NCBI RefSeq assembly: GCF_018446385.1
Contig: NC_056000.1
Location: forward strand, 53,104,722 to 53,168,721
Direction: 5' to 3'
DNA: 64,000 nt
DNA from: Zingiber officinale
Lineage: Eukaryota > Streptophyta > Magnoliopsida > Zingiberales > Zingiberaceae
This document shows positions 1-13,759 of the stretch, piece by piece. The stretch's first letter is position 1, and each line of letters opens with the position of its first letter. The translations under genes and the position numbers were made by a program. Under the pieces are notes generated by a model. The model was not told the DNA's origin. It worked only from the letters and a program-made list of their open reading frames with translations, and made no database searches.

Positions 1-939
1 AAAAAATTAAAAAGAAATTCATATCTTCAATGTTTTACTTCGGAAAGGTTTCATCAATCAAATGTATCTAGAAACAAATATTTTAAATGTAAATGGACAC
101 AAACGAATACTCATGTTTGATGGAAATTATTGTTTTTATTTTAAAATTATAACAAAGACAGATAGTAAATTGACATAAAACTTGCCTTATATGTGTTTCT
201 TAATTCGCGGGTCAACTCAAGCCCGTCGCGGGCCGACCCAAGCTCGTTGCGGGCCGACCCGCGTGGGTCGCGAGCCTAGGCGGGTTGGCTTGTAGCGGGC
301 TTGGTTTGATAAAATTCCAACGAATCCGCTTAAGTTGTTTGGCGGGTGAGCTAGCCCGACGAACTCAACCCAAATTGATGACTCTAGGGCCCAACGAGGC
401 ATCCGTGCACGCATGAGGGTCCGGCAAGCGTTCGTCGCGTGAGCTCTTATGGGGCAGAAACATGATCTAGGGTTTTGTTTTGTTTTGTTTTGTTTTGTTT
501 TAAACTTAGGATTTAATTGAATTTAATCAAATACTTTATATTAATAATTTTAATTAACACCTAGGTATGATTGAGATAATTTAAATAAACATAATTAAAG
601 TTTAACTTACACCGCATACCCGCCGCCCACATCTAAAATATTCATACCCGTCCACACCTAAAATATTTTTTCTGTTTAAATTTTTTTGCGCTTAATGTCA
701 TAGTCTAATTTCTAAACCCTAAAGGTAAACCCTAAATGGCATACCTGCAAGCTAAAAATAATAATAAAAAAAATTTTAAAAAATCTCAAATGCACTGATC
801 AGGTGACATATGCATAACTATTAGTCTATTATATATATATTTTTTTAATATTTAGATTAAATTGTTGTGCAAACTTTTAATTTTTAATATTTTTTTGATT
901 ATTGAAGATTAATGGTAGAAAATGAGAAACAACAAGAGG
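1..939. other. intergenic DNA with a GC-rich patch
   Basis: No gene seen. Positions about 205-440 are a GC-rich island of repeated GGGCCGACCC/GCGGGC words in otherwise AT-rich sequence. The short open frame across it is an artefact of this low-complexity composition. The rest is AT-rich with no recognisable repeat family. Confidence 0.6.
473..501. repeat. (TTTTG)n microsatellite
   Basis: About five to six consecutive TTTTG units are read directly. Confidence 0.85.
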
Positions 940-2970
940 TGTAATTGAAGCAGAAGTCTAATGATATTGTTTGGGATTATGGGGTATAGTATTGCAAAGA
1001 AAAAAAAGATTGGATCACATGCAAATTATGTAAGTGGCTTATCAAGGGAGGAGTTTATCGGATAAAGCATCATATTGCGGGTATTATAGGACAAGTTGAA
1101 GCATATCCTAAAACATACAATAAAGACAAAAAAAGAGTAAGAGCTTATCTTGAAAATAACAAGAATAAGAAGTGAGAAAAGGTGGAAGAACTAAAAGAAG
1201 AGAGGGTGCAAGTAAATATAAGTGTTGATGTAGAGGAGGAAGATTGTCAAGTGGAGAGAGATTCTTCTTAAAAAAAAGTCAAAGCACTTCGGACCTAATG
1301 ATAAGTGGACATCTGCAATCAATCCAACAAAGGCAAGACAACAAAACATAAATGATGCATTAAAGTTAAAGTTTACAAATAATATGCATGAATACCTTAC
1401 AAGATGAATTTATGAGGCAGGAATTCCTTTTCATGCAATTGACAATCAAAGGTTTAGACAATTTATAGAGGTGGTTGGTTAATTCGGTTTGAGCTACAAA
1501 CCTCCAAGTTAATATCTTCTAAGAGAGCCACTTTTGAAACAAGAAGTTGAGAGAACCAAATTATCTCTAAAAAAGCATGAAAAAGAGTGATGAAAAATTG
1601 ATGTTCAATTATGGCCGATGCATGGACGGATCACAAGAGGAGAAACATTATGAATTTGTGTTAATTGCAAATTAGGTACTTCATTCTTTGGTTCTCTTAA
1701 AGAATCTATGAAGGTACTTACATCTTTAAGTTTGTAGAAAAATACATCAATGAAATTGACCCTCAACATGTGGTTCAAGTAGTGACAAACAATGTGACAA
1801 ACAATATGGAAGTCGCGGAGTTGTTGAAGGTTGTACAATCTCAAAATTTTTAGACCTTTTGTGTGACTCATACAATCAACCTCATACTTGAAGCAATTGG
1901 AAAGCTACTCAAGTTTAGCGGAATACTTGAAAAAGCAAAGGCTCTTAACAATATTCATCTATACACATCATAGAACTTTGGCTATTATTAGGAAATATAC
2001 CAAGAAGTGGGATATTGTGAGGCTCGGGGTGACTAGATTTGCTACCTCATTTTTAACATTGGAAAATCTCAAAGACAAGAAAGATCAATTGAGACTTATG
2101 TCTATATGTGAGAAGTGGAGCAACACAAAATTAAGGAGTAGTGTGAAGGGGAAAGCGGCGGAGGCGACGCTAACAAGTATCTCTTTTTGGAATGGTGTTT
2201 TTTTTTGGCTTTGAATGCTCACCCCTTTAATGAAATTTTTACGCCTTGTTGACAATGACAAAAAGCCCTTAATGACCTCTTTATTGGGTGCACTTAAACA
2301 AGTCAAGGAAGAGATTAGAAAGACTTTCAAAAAAAGAAGAAAATACCATCCCTATTTTGAAGATTATTGATGAATTGGTGAAGTATAAGAGTAAATCTGG
2401 AAACTTTAGAAGAAAAATTGTAGTCATGACATATGAGAAGGTGGATGTGTACTATGACTTTGATCTGGGTATATCTATTTCTTTTATTCTATTCACTAGC
2501 ATACTAATTCATAAATTATATTATCTATTCTTTCCTTTTATTATTTTTAATAATTTTCTAATTGTTTAGATATATATTAAGAAAAGGAATATATTTAAGA
2601 CATCGAGATTGAATGAACTTGTATATGTCAAATTTAACACCAATCTTATGAAGAAAAACGAGTAAAAGAGAAATGAGCGGAGATTTGCTTTTATCCTCTC
2701 AAGCTAATGAAGTTTAAGGTTGACTTGTTGATGGTGGTGATGAAGATGAAGTCGAGCCGGATTTGAGACTTACTTGGAAAATGGTGGTGGAGGCCTCAGA
2801 AGCGGATGAAGTGCTATAATCAAGGACAAGCATAAGGAACATTCCCAATAGAGAACTTGATGAGGATTTAGATACATCGGAGGAGGAGAATGAAGAAGAT
2901 GTTGATTTTGAGTCCGATGATGAAAGGATTATGGATGTAGTTGATAGTGCATGTCTAGATGATTTAGAAG
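940..2970 (+). pseudogene. decayed hAT-type transposase (BED finger, DUF659-like)
   Basis: Reading across frames on the + strand gives fragments in the order expected of plant hAT transposases. A BED-type zinc finger comes first at about 965-1085, with a C..C pair and the words RIKHHIAG. Next is the linker block around 1420-1560, with words such as IPFHAID, QFIEVVGQFG, REPLLK and ERTKLSLKKHEKE. Then comes the DUF659/RNase H-like block at about 1600-2250, with MTDAWTD-like, GTSFFGSLKESM and CVTHTINL-like words, followed by an acidic tail near 2880-2970. Every block is separated by stops and frameshifts, and no single frame exceeds about 110 codons, so it cannot make a transposase. Terminal inverted repeats were not found; TTTTACAGCACTG at about 3197 could be a hAT-like right end, but no left partner was seen. 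The family call rests on recognised motif words. Confidence 0.7.
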
Positions 2971-3219
2971 ATTAGTTATGTTTAGTCTAGTCCTTGTTGA
3001 ATTGTTGTCATGTTGAATTGAAACTTTAATTTTTTTTTTAACTTAGACTTTTGGTATAAGTAGTGATATTACTTTTTTATTATTAATTATCTTGTTAGAT
3101 TATCTTTTTTTTTTAATTATAGGAGCGTTAAAAACAATTCAATCGCCTAGGCAATAAGCGGTTACTGACCGTCTCGTCACCGCCTACCACCTTTTACAGC
3201 ACTGGTAGATATGATGATT

Positions 3220-5030
3220 AGGAGAATAATTAATATTCTATATGTACAAAAGACAAAATGGGTAGGCGAGAAGACAAAGATAATAGATAACTCGAGTTTT
3301 AAGTTATAATATATAGGAAAAAGTAAAATAAGAAATCGAGTGATATTGTTGTAGATAGTTCGTTAAAAGATGAAGTTGTAGTTGCAGTTAGAAAGGTGGA
3401 TAGAATTATAGCTCTCAAGATAGTAGTGATGAAAGAAACTATTAACGTAATTAGCATTTATTCATCTTAAGTAGGATTAGATAATGATATTAAATCAAGA
3501 TTTTGTGACAACCTAGATAAAACATTACAAAATATTCCGTCAAATGAAATAATTTTAATAGGAGACGATCTAAATGAGCATGTAAAAATGAGGAATATAA
3601 GAGTGTGCATAGGGGTTATGAGTTTGAAATAAGAAATGAAGAAGAGAAAACTATATTGGATTTTATGATAGCATATGACTTTATAGCTAATACATTTTTT
3701 AAGGTTGGTCATATTCAAAAGTGAAAATAATAAATCGCAAATTGACTTTCTTATGGTTAATAAGAGGGATTGAAATATTGGTAAAGATTACAAGGTCCGG
3801 AGAAAACTTAACTACCCAATCTAGGTTAGTAGTGTTGGATATACGCCTCAATCATAGTATCAATAGAAGAAAAATATACACGACTCCAAGAATTAAGTGG
3901 TGGAAGTTAAATGATGAGAAACAAAACATATTTAAGGAGAAGGTAAGAGTACAAGTATGAATGAACTCTAATATGATATGAGATAAGATGATATCAAAGT
4001 TGAAAATAGTAGCTAAGAGTGTCTCAATAGAAGGAAAATATACATGACTCCTAGAATTAAGTGGTGGAAGTTAAAGGATGGAAAACAAAACATATTTAAG
4101 GAGAAGGTAAGAGTATAAGCATTAGTGAACTCTAATACGATATGGGATAAGATGGTATCAAAGTTGAAAATAGTAGCCAAGAGTGTCTCAATAAAAGGAA
4201 AATATACATGACTCCTAGAATTAAGTGGTGAAAGTTAAAGGATGGAAAACAAAACATATTTAAGGAGAAGGTAAGAGTATAAACATTAGATGAAGTATAT
4301 AATGACCCTGATACAACATGAGATAAGATGATATCAAAGTTAAAAATAGTAGTCAAGAGTGTGCTCGGTAAATCAAAAGGGCATACACCACAAGTAAGGA
4401 ATTTTGATGGTGGAATGAAAAAGTACAGGAGAAAGTGAAGAAAAAACGAAGGAATTATATATTTGTAAGAACAAGAAAAACTTAAAAAATATACAATAAT
4501 CAAAAAAGAAACTAAGAAAATAGTGAATGAAGTAAAGAATGAAATTTTTAAACGGTAATATCAAAAATTGGAAACAAGAGAAAGAGACATTTATAGAATA
4601 ACTTAAATAAGATGTATTAAACATGAATGCAATAGGGTGCTAGTAAATAATGAAAAAATTAAAAAAAAAATGGTGGAATTGATATTTTCATTAACTTTTT
4701 AATGAAGGTTTAGATAACTAATTTAACTCAGGTAATTTAAGTAGGTCAAATGTGTATAGAAATTTAAATGTTTATCATAGAATTCAAACTTTAGAAGTTA
4801 AACAAGCTTTAAATGTGATGCAAAATGGAAAAAATCGTTGAACCAGATGATATTCCAATAGAGGTATGAAAGTGCCTAGGGAAAAATGTATTAAATTACT
4901 TACAAAATTATTTAACATGATACTGAAAACGAAAAAAAGTCTGATCAATGTGGATAAGTACTCTAGTTCCCTTATATAAGAACAAGGGAGATATAAAATT
5001 ATGCAAAGAGGTATTAAACTTGATTTAAAT
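3220..5030 (+). pseudogene. decayed RTE-type LINE (endonuclease plus start of RT)
   Basis: On the + strand, pieces at about 3360-3860 match the order of an RTE-type LINE endonuclease. They include a VISIYS..VGLDNDIK block, an IILIGDDLNEHV block, a GYEFEIRNEEEKTILDFMIAYDF block read across a frameshift, and SQIDFLM. Further on, about 4810-5010 gives the start of a reverse transcriptase, with GPDDIPIEVWKCLG-like and STLVPLYKNKGDI words. Frames are interrupted repeatedly and a 164-bp internal triplication lies between the two parts. The 3' half of the RT is absent here. A different copy's 3' end lies antisense at about 59.2-59.7 kb. Confidence 0.65.
3848..4366 (+). repeat. 164-bp tandem repeat, three copies, inside the LINE remnant
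   Basis: The word AAAATATACA(C/T)GACTCC recurs at 3871, 4035 and 4199, an exact 164-bp spacing. Each is followed by GAATTAAGTGGTGGAAGTT and later GATAAGATG(A/G)TATCAAAGTT. Copies differ by scattered substitutions, so this is an old local triplication of the endonuclease/RT linker. Confidence 0.85.
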
Positions 5031-8000
5031 ACCTATTTTTAAACTATAGAGATATAAAATGTATTGGTTAAACAAACTATTTTTTCAACTTGATTTAAAT
5101 AACAGATCTTGATGCTTTAGGTTAAAGAAGTTCAGTTTCTACCAAATATTGTGGGGCTATATTAAGAAGATATCATGCTTGCCCCATTTCAGTAACCATC
5201 TTCATGGCAGGGGCTATTCTTGCCATTTGTAACCATTAGCAATTGAGGCTTTCAAGCCTAGTCTTTTAGTCATTTAAACTCTTTTGTCTTTGTTGATAAT
5301 AGTGTTTAGTTTTTAACTTCATTGCAATTTAAAAAACAAATTACTTACATACCTTTGGCAATCTTTTGTTAAGCTTACCACCGTGGCTTAAAATCGACAC
5401 TATTATTCTAGTAAATTACTAAAACTTAATATAGATCAACTAGTGTAATCTCTCCTATGTGTTGTAATCTCTCCTATGTGTCAATTCATGCTATTGAGTA
5501 TCGTGTTGTCTTGACACCCAACAAACCTTGGCACTCTGCAATACATAGATGAATTTAAATAATGATTGTTATTTTTTATATCTTGTTTCTCCAAAATTCT
5601 TATCTAATTCTTATAGTTTTGTTTTTATAAGTAAATAAGTTAAATAGGAGTAGAGTAAAATTTATATGAATTCATCTCAACATGTGCACTGAAGTAATAA
5701 ATAAATAAAATTATTTTTAATTTAATTACTAATTATATAAGTTCATTAGAATTTAAAAAAAAATCTAGGTCACAAATAATTAAGTGAGTTCAACTCATAT
5801 TTTATCACATGGTGAAAAGTGTTGAATGGTAAGAGGATATAATTCAATTAAAATTTGTTCGATTGACTATTAATTGTTATAGTTAATTTTTATAAGTAAA
5901 TAAACAAAATGAAAGGGTATTAAACGTTAAAACTATTTAAATTCATTTCAGCTTCGATGCATGCTAAAATGTACATAATATTAGCATCATATATTGCCAA
6001 AATTATTACCAATCTAGTCGTGACCAAAATTCCGACATAAATCATTTTAAACTTTGCCCCAAAAATATAGTTGTATTCTCTTCTTTTTCTTTATGTTTCC
6101 TCCCCCTTGGCCATCAAATTGTAAGTAGCACCGTGCATTATCATTTTGTCATGATATTAAAGTTGTACCATTCTAGTCAAAGATTGAAACTCTTACATGA
6201 TTTCACATTGCAAACATTGATTACCACCAACAAGGGTGAGCTCATTTTGTGTTTCACTTGTTTCCTTTCGTACTACATATGAAGTATAATCATAATAGTA
6301 CTTCTGAGTTCTGAACATTCTAATCCTGATTCAATCTTTCCCTTTAGAGAATGCTGGTAATTCATTTTGGACAAGGAAACAAAAGAGATATGGGGGAGAG
6401 GAGACTCTAGAAGGGTGCATTTTCTCCTCTCCTTGTAACCTTCTCAGCTTTCTTAGATGTGGTGGTCCTTATGGGATAGGGAATGAATCCCTTAAGTCCC
6501 CCATAGGGATTTAAGGGTTTTTTTGGTACTTCACCTTCAAGGAACTCTTTGACTATCCCATGAGAGGGTGTTTTACTCCTTGCCTGGGGTCTCTTTTACT
6601 TCCCTTCCTGCTTCATGTGACCTTATCGCCCTCTAGGGGAGTTTGTTTTTAAATTAAACCAAACAATCAAATGGCACTTGAGCTTAAAGGGCTCATTTTG
6701 AAAACAAAACAGGTTTAGGGTCAGTCAAATTAGGAAAGTGCAATGAAGGTAAAGCATGAAATGCAAGAAATTCTCGTCTCTAGGTGTACGGAGCCAAATC
6801 AGTAGGTATTGAAGGCCTCAAGTTGCTACAATGTCTCTCTGGCATGGCCTTGACACAGGTGCACTAGTTATTGGCATGGCTGGCTAAGACTAAGTCATTG
6901 GCCTGATGCTGTCAATTAGTATTATCTGTTCCTGCTTTCTGATTTCAGATCTTTTCAGGGTAATTTTTTTATCTATGAATTCATAACTGTCTTTTACATT
7001 CATCATTTTTTTGGTTAATCTGGCCTCTTATTATGTCAGTTTATTCACTTCCTTTGCCTATCACCTTTCAGCCTTGTGAAGCAGAAACTTTTGCTGCCAT
7101 GTTATTACGATTTTCTTTCTCTTGGGCTCAAATTTTTGCAGATATAATAACTGAAGAGTTGTTCATATAATGCTTAGTTGACCTTGTATTGTTAAAGAAG
7201 TCAGTCATGCAAAACCTATTAAGATTCCTAATGATTAGTATCTCCATATTGGCTGTGATCGCACGACTTGGCAAATACACTTTGCTAGTAATTTTATGAA
7301 AGTCTTGTTGCTCCTCCCCATTCGGTGTAAGAGGATTATAATTTGCAGATGAGCAATAACTATGATGAGAGAATTTTTTAGGTCAGTAATCGATGTATAT
7401 TTTCATTCACCATGTATTGTTTATCTTCTTTGAGATTACTTCCTCTAGTTGCTTACTATTTCCAAGTCTTTGTTAATATGTACCTGCTATACTCATGTTA
7501 GCTGCAAGAAACTTATGAATTGATAGTTCTGGTTCTGTATCAATGATCATACCAATACGTATAGAAAGTTTTGGATTGCCCTTCAAAAGGAAAATCTCAG
7601 TTTACAGATGCTAGTTAATGCAGTGATCAGGTGGTAAGTATCATGAGTATGTGTTCTCAGATAAAAATGTGTTCCCATATGAGTGTTTTTTAGATGCCAT
7701 TTGCAATGATTTTATTATTTTTCAAGATGTTGGGTGGTTAGATATGATTCCATTACAACTTTTCAGGTTTAATAAGCACTGTTAGTTCATAATGGTTGTC
7801 ATAATACCTAATTAATATCTAATCTGCATGATTAAACTTAGCCATGCAAAGGTGTGCAAGTACAACTTTGTTAAAGCAACCAACCTTTGAGGTATATCGA
7901 ATGCATCAAACAATTGATATGTTTGGCGTTCTAAATTCAGATATCAATCTTCCCATGAAAATGATAGAATGCAAATAACAATATTAATAATGATAATAAA

Positions 8001-8759
8001 TCTCTAATTGAATTGCTCCATATGAGTTGACTAACTGCCTACCAAGGGTTCAATAAGTTAGGTTATAGTTCTTAGGGTAATGGTGTAGTAGTTAGACATT
8101 TTAGCCGTTTATTAGACATTTAAGGTTGGTGTACTGTAGAACATTTTATTGTAGTAGTGGATTGATAAATTTAAGAATGTTGGTTGCTTCAAATGGATAA
8201 TTGGGTGCATTTTTTGATTTATCGGCCAGTGAAAAATTTTCATTGGACTGAATTGGTTTTCATTGGACTGAATCGGTTTGTCCCAAGATTATCAGTGTTT
8301 GAAGAGTTAGATATTTAAATTATTAAAAATAAATAAATAAATAATTTAGCGTTACAATTTTGTGAATTAAAAAAAAGTTGTACTATATTTTTGTTATCAA
8401 TAGCAGATCATAGTAGTGTTCATTGAAATATTTTTAATTTAAAAAATAAAATTAAAATAAAGTAGAAAAAAGTATTTTGATAAAAAAAAAACACACTTCA
8501 GGCATTATAATTTTTTTCTGTAAAAAGTCATAAGAAGACATCAGATATTGTAATCTATTGTAATTTTTGGTGGGAAAAGAAGTGTATTTTTATGATAAAA
8601 ATAAGATAAAGTGCTTTTTAAAATATATGTTATAAAATAGAATGTGATAAGAAAAACAAAGAAAATATTTTATAAAATAGAATGCGATAAGAAAACAAAG
8701 AAACGCCCTTTATTTTACTTTGTTTTTTGTCAATCGAGAAAATATTAAATAAATAAAGT
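5031..8759. other. intergenic DNA, no gene seen
   Basis: AT-rich sequence without a convincing open frame, splice-compatible exon chain or known repeat. A small tandem CTCTCCTATGTGT doublet lies at about 5450-5480. A CT-rich, moderately GC segment lies at about 6350-6660. I could not assign either. Confidence 0.5.
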
Positions 8760-8769
8760 AGTGAAAACT

Positions 8770-9240
8770 TTGTCGCGACTTGGAACTAATTGGTCCGCCC
8801 CTTTTCTGAACTGCTAAAAGTTGAAACACGGAAAAGCCGGCCCAAAAGCTTACCCACCTTGGTTAGTGCGTTATCGACCACCCGTTCGCGTGGGCTGGAG
8901 AACGGAACCGTAGAAATGATTCAGAAATTATTATTATTATTTGTTGGAGGGGCGTTGCACGTGTCGACAAAGCTGCGTCAAGCTCGCTGTCATTTCGTAC
9001 GTGGGACCCCGGGGATACCCCTGAGGCCAATGTGGGAGCGCCACGTTTCGTCACGGGGTTGCATTCTGTCAGTTGTCAGTGAGCGAGGCTCCGACCGTCG
9101 GATCTTCCTGCCAATCGATCTTGTCCGTTCAAAGCCAACAAACGCTTTGGAATGTTATATGTACGGGATGTTTCGGCAGAATGACCCCACGGTTCTATGG
9201 TATTAACGATTTTACCCTCATGATAGAATGGGAATGCATG
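8770..9240. promoter_or_regulatory. GC-rich upstream segment with several ACGT cores
   Basis: A sharp GC rise about 1.2-1.6 kb upstream of the response-regulator start. It contains GCACGTGTC (G-box/ABRE-like), GTACGTGGGAC and GCCACGTTT. ACGT-core elements like these bind bZIP factors in plant promoters. A role as a distal promoter of the downstream gene is inference. The open frame of 138 codons across it shows no recognisable protein motif. Confidence 0.3.
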
Positions 9241-9859
9241 TACATATTAAATAATTTTCTCACTTTGCATTAGTCCAATCTTGTAAATCCAATTGTTGTA
9301 TTTGTACCCGCACAATTATTTTTAATGGATAATAAAATCCCCAAAGACACTTTGGCGATTATTAAAAGAAATAAAAAAATATATCTTACATTTAAAACAT
9401 TTAGTGCTCAATGAGGAACCAGTAGGTAAAGTGTTGTCTTTGATTGAAGATGTTCATTTCTATATTATATTGTGAGATAGTTTTGGTTTTCTCTTGTTTG
9501 CATTTCATTGGTATAATTTAATCCAAATTGCATAATTGAGTTAGGGAAGAATTAAATAGATTATTGCCGATGACATCCATCTCATTCTCTTAAATTATGC
9601 CAATCAACCTCTTCAACTTCTTCTTTTGCCACTTTTAAGGTAAATTTATTCATGCCCTCAAATTAGTTTATAAGAGAAAGTACTATTATGATGTAGATAA
9701 TTTTTCTACAATTTATCATCTCAAAATATGACAAAATTGTCTCAACTCTAACAACATAAAAAAGTTAAAGAGAAAATGTAGGATGGTAGTGGAACTAGAG
9801 AAGGATATGTAGGATGGAGCCAAAATTGAGATGAGGACAAAGGCCAAACCCTGATTTCC

Positions 9860-10427
9860 TCCCTCTCCCACAGCTCCCTAGATCCCAACCCTTCCAAGTT
9901 CCAAGTTGGTCACCCATGGCAATTTCATTGATTGTGCAGTGATGATTGATGATGGCAAAGTGGAAATATGACCAAAAGGAACCTCAAAAGAAGGCAAGTG
10001 ATGAAAGTGGCCATATAATTGATGGGTGCATGAACCAGGAACCTCATCCTCACCCTCAGTTCCTCCTCATCCACCCTCAATCCTTTCTTTCTCCCTCACC
10101 CAAATTCTCTGCCTCCCTCTCCGTCTCATTGTTCTTTCCCCATTTGACTTATGTTGCTTTCTTCTTCCTCATCCTCCACCCTTTTTCTTCCTCTTTTCGC
10201 CAAAGCCTGTTCCATCTAATCTGAAGTTTGCATCTTCGGCCCAAAGGTTGTAGCTTTCGCTCTCTGCTCCACCAAAGGTTGCATCTTTGTGTCAAAGTTT
10301 GCAATTTTGTGTCTCCTTGACGGCCTCAGGCGTTCTTCCACCTCTGACCGCAGCGAGTGCTTTTCTCCGCCCGAGGGTTTTAGTTGTCTGGGGTTGCTTT
10401 GCAGCGGTGGGGGATTTCTCTTGAACC
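9860..10427 (+). promoter_or_regulatory. probable 5' leader of the response-regulator gene
   Basis: Long CT-rich runs (about 10,050-10,210), typical of plant transcription starts and 5' UTRs, lead to the ATG at 10,428. Several upstream ATGs (for example about 9,950 and 10,026) open short frames that do not join the receiver domain, so upstream ORFs may exist. No TATA box is convincing. Confidence 0.4.
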
Positions 10428-13400
10428 ATGATTGTGGAGGAGAGGAAGGGGACCAGGGATCAGTTTCCTGTGGGCATGCGCGTCCTTGCGGTGGATGATA
10501 ACCCCATCTGCCTCAAGTTGCTGGAGGCCCTGCTAGTCCGCTGCCAGTACAAGGGTTTGCCCTCAATCTTTCTTATGTTTTTCTTATCCATCGTTTCTAC
10601 TTTTCTTCTTCATCTTACAACGTTTTATCTGTTGAAGCAAAATACTGCTATAGAATGATTGTTTCAACTGCATTAACGCTTGCTTGTTTGGTCTCTTTTA
10701 TTTCTCTTTTTTGTTGTTGAGTGTTTGTTTAATTCCCTTTTTGTTTCCATTTCTCACCCAAAACAAGATTTTAACTTATAGAATTATGGGTGTGTGAATT
10801 GTTTCTCTAGTTACTACCACTGATAAAGCGATCACGGCGTTAAACATGATGAGAGAGAACAGAAACAAATTTGATCTGGTTATCAGTGATGTGCACATGC
10901 CGGATATGGACGGCTTCAAGCTACTAGAGCTCGTAGGCCTCGAGATGGACCTTCCAGTTATCAGTAAGTCTCAGTAACTTGTTCAAACAGTAGTAGTTAT
11001 TGTCATGGTGGTTATTATCATGATTATTTTTGCTCTTCAAGAAATTTCAAATTTGTTCTTGGGATGCCCCTATATAAAAATCTCTTTTTTTATAATAAGA
11101 ATGAGATTAATATGTTATGGTACAGTGTTGTCTGCGAACGGTGAAACCCAAACTGTGATGAAGGGAATCAGCCATGGCGCTTGTGACTATCTGCTAAAGC
11201 CAGTGCGGATCGAGGAGCTGAGGAACATATGGCAACATGTCATTAGGAGGAGGAAGTTTGAAAAAAGTTGCTGTACTGATTCTGACAATAGGGATGATGG
11301 CCTGAAGGTTCTTGCAAACTCAGAAGATGGCCATTGGGCGGCAGATGACCACAATGGAAAAATCACCAAGAAGCGGAAGGACCAGAGCGAGGCAGACGAA
11401 GATGATAGTGAAGACAACATAGAGAATGATGATCCATCTAGCCAGAAAAAGCCTAGAGTCGTGTGGACAATTGAGCTGCACAGGAAATTTGTTGCTGCTG
11501 TTAACCAACTGGGCATTGACAGTAAGCATCTTCGTCTTTGCTTTCCTTCATAGAATGGCGAACAAAAGGGATTTGAGACATATTTGAAACTTTCGCTTTC
11601 TTGCTCTTCCTTATGCAGAGGCTGTACCAAAGAAAATCCTTGATCTTATGAATGTTGAGAACCTAACAAGGGAAAATGTTGCAAGCCATCTACAGGTATA
11701 GAGCAATACATTTAATTCCATTATATGTTACATCATTAGCTTGTGCCAAAATCGCTGGTACCTGACCATAGACCTATAGATGCTTTTGACAAGTTAAATA
11801 TGTAAATAGACAGGCTTCCCTCTTCGAGTTAATACAATTGTGATTCACTCTTCTGTCAGTTATTGTTTTTGTTTGCTTCTCTTTGATGGTTTCGGTTACA
11901 TTTGCATTTCATGATTGCAGAAATATAGGCTCTATTTGAAGAGGCTCAGTGTGGTGGCAGGCCAACAAGCGAGCATGGTTGCAGCTGTAGGAGGTAGAAA
12001 CTCATCGTACCTAAATATGGCTTCTTTGAATGGTTTCAGAAATTATTATGCAATTGGGGGATCAAGACAACTACCGACAGTACTAGGATCTCTTCAACCA
12101 ACTGGAGTTCTTGGTAGAATGAACAGTTCATCGACTCTAGCAATGCAGGGGCTACTACCTTCCCCAACGGTTCAGCTCTGTGGAATGCACAAAAGCACAA
12201 GCAATCCTTGTAACACTGATTTAGGAAGGATTCAAGGGATTGTAGCGCCAGGCAACCGCCAAATGAATTTGTTGCACGGAGTGCCTATGAATTTGGAGCC
12301 CGAACAATTTCCACAACTCAAATTGCTGCAAGAACCAAGAAACCAATTACCTGCTGGCTTTTCGGATTCTGGATTCACTGTTGGTCCTAAAAGCAATTCT
12401 TTTCCTATTGGCACTACCAACCCTCTGTTTGTTCAGGCTCATGAGCAGCACAATCGAACAGGAGGATTGCAAAATCACTCAGTCAAAATGTCTTCCTCAA
12501 GTTCAGAGCTTCTCGATTTCAACCTTCAAGATATTTCCCAGTTTACTTCTAACAATAGATCTGGTGACGGCTCATGGCAGGGCGCTTCAGGTTCAACTGA
12601 AGATCCTACTAGTTCATTGTCAATCCTAGCCCCTTTCGGTAATATTGCCTTGTCTTCTGGGAACATTGGAGCAAATATTTCTTCGGTAACTACTCATGCA
12701 GTGACCAAACCTTTTGACGAATTTGCAAACACAATGGCTGCTCCACTGCATGATGCAATCACAAATAATAATATCAATAATCATGTTCGTTCACTCAATG
12801 GGAACACAATGGCCATGCCTCCGGTGCACGATGATTCAAGACCGTCTAATTTCAGCTTGGACAACTCTATTCAGAGTTGGGATTATTCCATCAATTCAAA
12901 TACTGTCTCGAGTCGTTACTCAAATCCTTTGCTATCCAAACTCCGAACTGATGAAGCAACTGCCCGGTTTCACTCTTCGGGCATTGCAGTTGGTGAGAAA
13001 AACTTGGGTGCCACTGCAGTAGTACAAGGAAACTTTGGCACATCGCTTGTCAGACAAGATTGCATGATTGACAGGTCCACTGTTGACGGTCAGCTGAAAT
13101 TTAAGGGTGGATATGAATCGGAGAACTCAAGATTGCACAGTGGCATAAACTCCAACGGTTCCTGTCTGGCTGATGTGGTGAATTCCATGGTTAAACCAGT
13201 AAGTACCTTTTCTGTGTTTCCCGGTTGATTGTTCCCAGGGAAGTGTTTGTTACTCAAACGTTTGTCTGTCAAGTTAGTAGTTAATGTAGCAAGCAATGCA
13301 ATTTACTGGTTGCATCTTAACTAGCTTCTTTGTGTAATTGTGTTGTATCACTGTAGACATTTAAGACTTGTAATTTATCAGTGATGGTACGCTGACTATG

Positions 13401-13497
13401 TTTCTTTCAGCAGGACGATGACATGCTATTTGGGGATATCGACATGGGGTGTGATCTCTACTCGATCGGTGCTTGCATGTGTTCCCTTTGGACTTGA
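10428..13497 (+). CDS. type-B two-component response regulator (receiver plus GARP/Myb-like)
   Basis: A nuclear transcription factor of the cytokinin phosphorelay, like Arabidopsis ARR1/10/12 and the rice type-B ORRs. Six exons with GT-AG introns: 10428-10554, 10811-10963, 11126-11521, 11619-11695, 11921-13198 and 13411-13497. They total 2,118 nt and give 705 residues with no stop. The receiver domain spans about residues 17-136: acidic pair D23/D24, phospho-acceptor D69 in [13 protein letters not shown]96 and K118 in LLKPVR. A basic/acidic linker (KKRK at 175-178) leads to a GARP DNA-binding domain at about 202-260, from [15 protein letters not shown] to [17 protein letters not shown], split over exons 3-5. 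The long exon 5 encodes an Asn/Ser/Gln-rich C-terminal region, as usual for the family. The ATG at 10,428 lies 16 codons before the receiver and suits the family. The terminal exon gives a short acidic then Cys-rich tail and is the least certain part. Introns are compact. The paralogue was not resolved. Confidence 0.93.
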
Positions 13498-13759
13498 GTG
13501 ATTATTATGTTTGATGGTAGCAGAGCTTGTTTATGTTTATTGTTCTAGTTTATCTCTGTTTTTCAGAAAGAATCTGAAATTCTGAACGAGTAATGTAGCT
13601 GAATTGTTACTTCTAAAGACATGTGAGTTCTACTTGGTTACCAAAACTAGAATTTACACCACAAATAAGAGTTGTGCCTAATTGTTGAAAATCAATTAGG
13701 GATGCAAGTAGAGTAGGAAATTAACAATTGATTATTCTGAAGTTGTATTTTTGATGATC

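Noticed and set aside
205..440. GC-rich open frame near the left edge
   Set aside because: Composition-driven; made of repeated GGGCCGACCC-like words.
6350..6660. Possible microRNA precursor in a CT-rich segment
   Set aside because: GGGAATGAATCCC and CCCCATAGGGATTTAAGGG give only short local stems and no known mature miRNA sequence was recognised.
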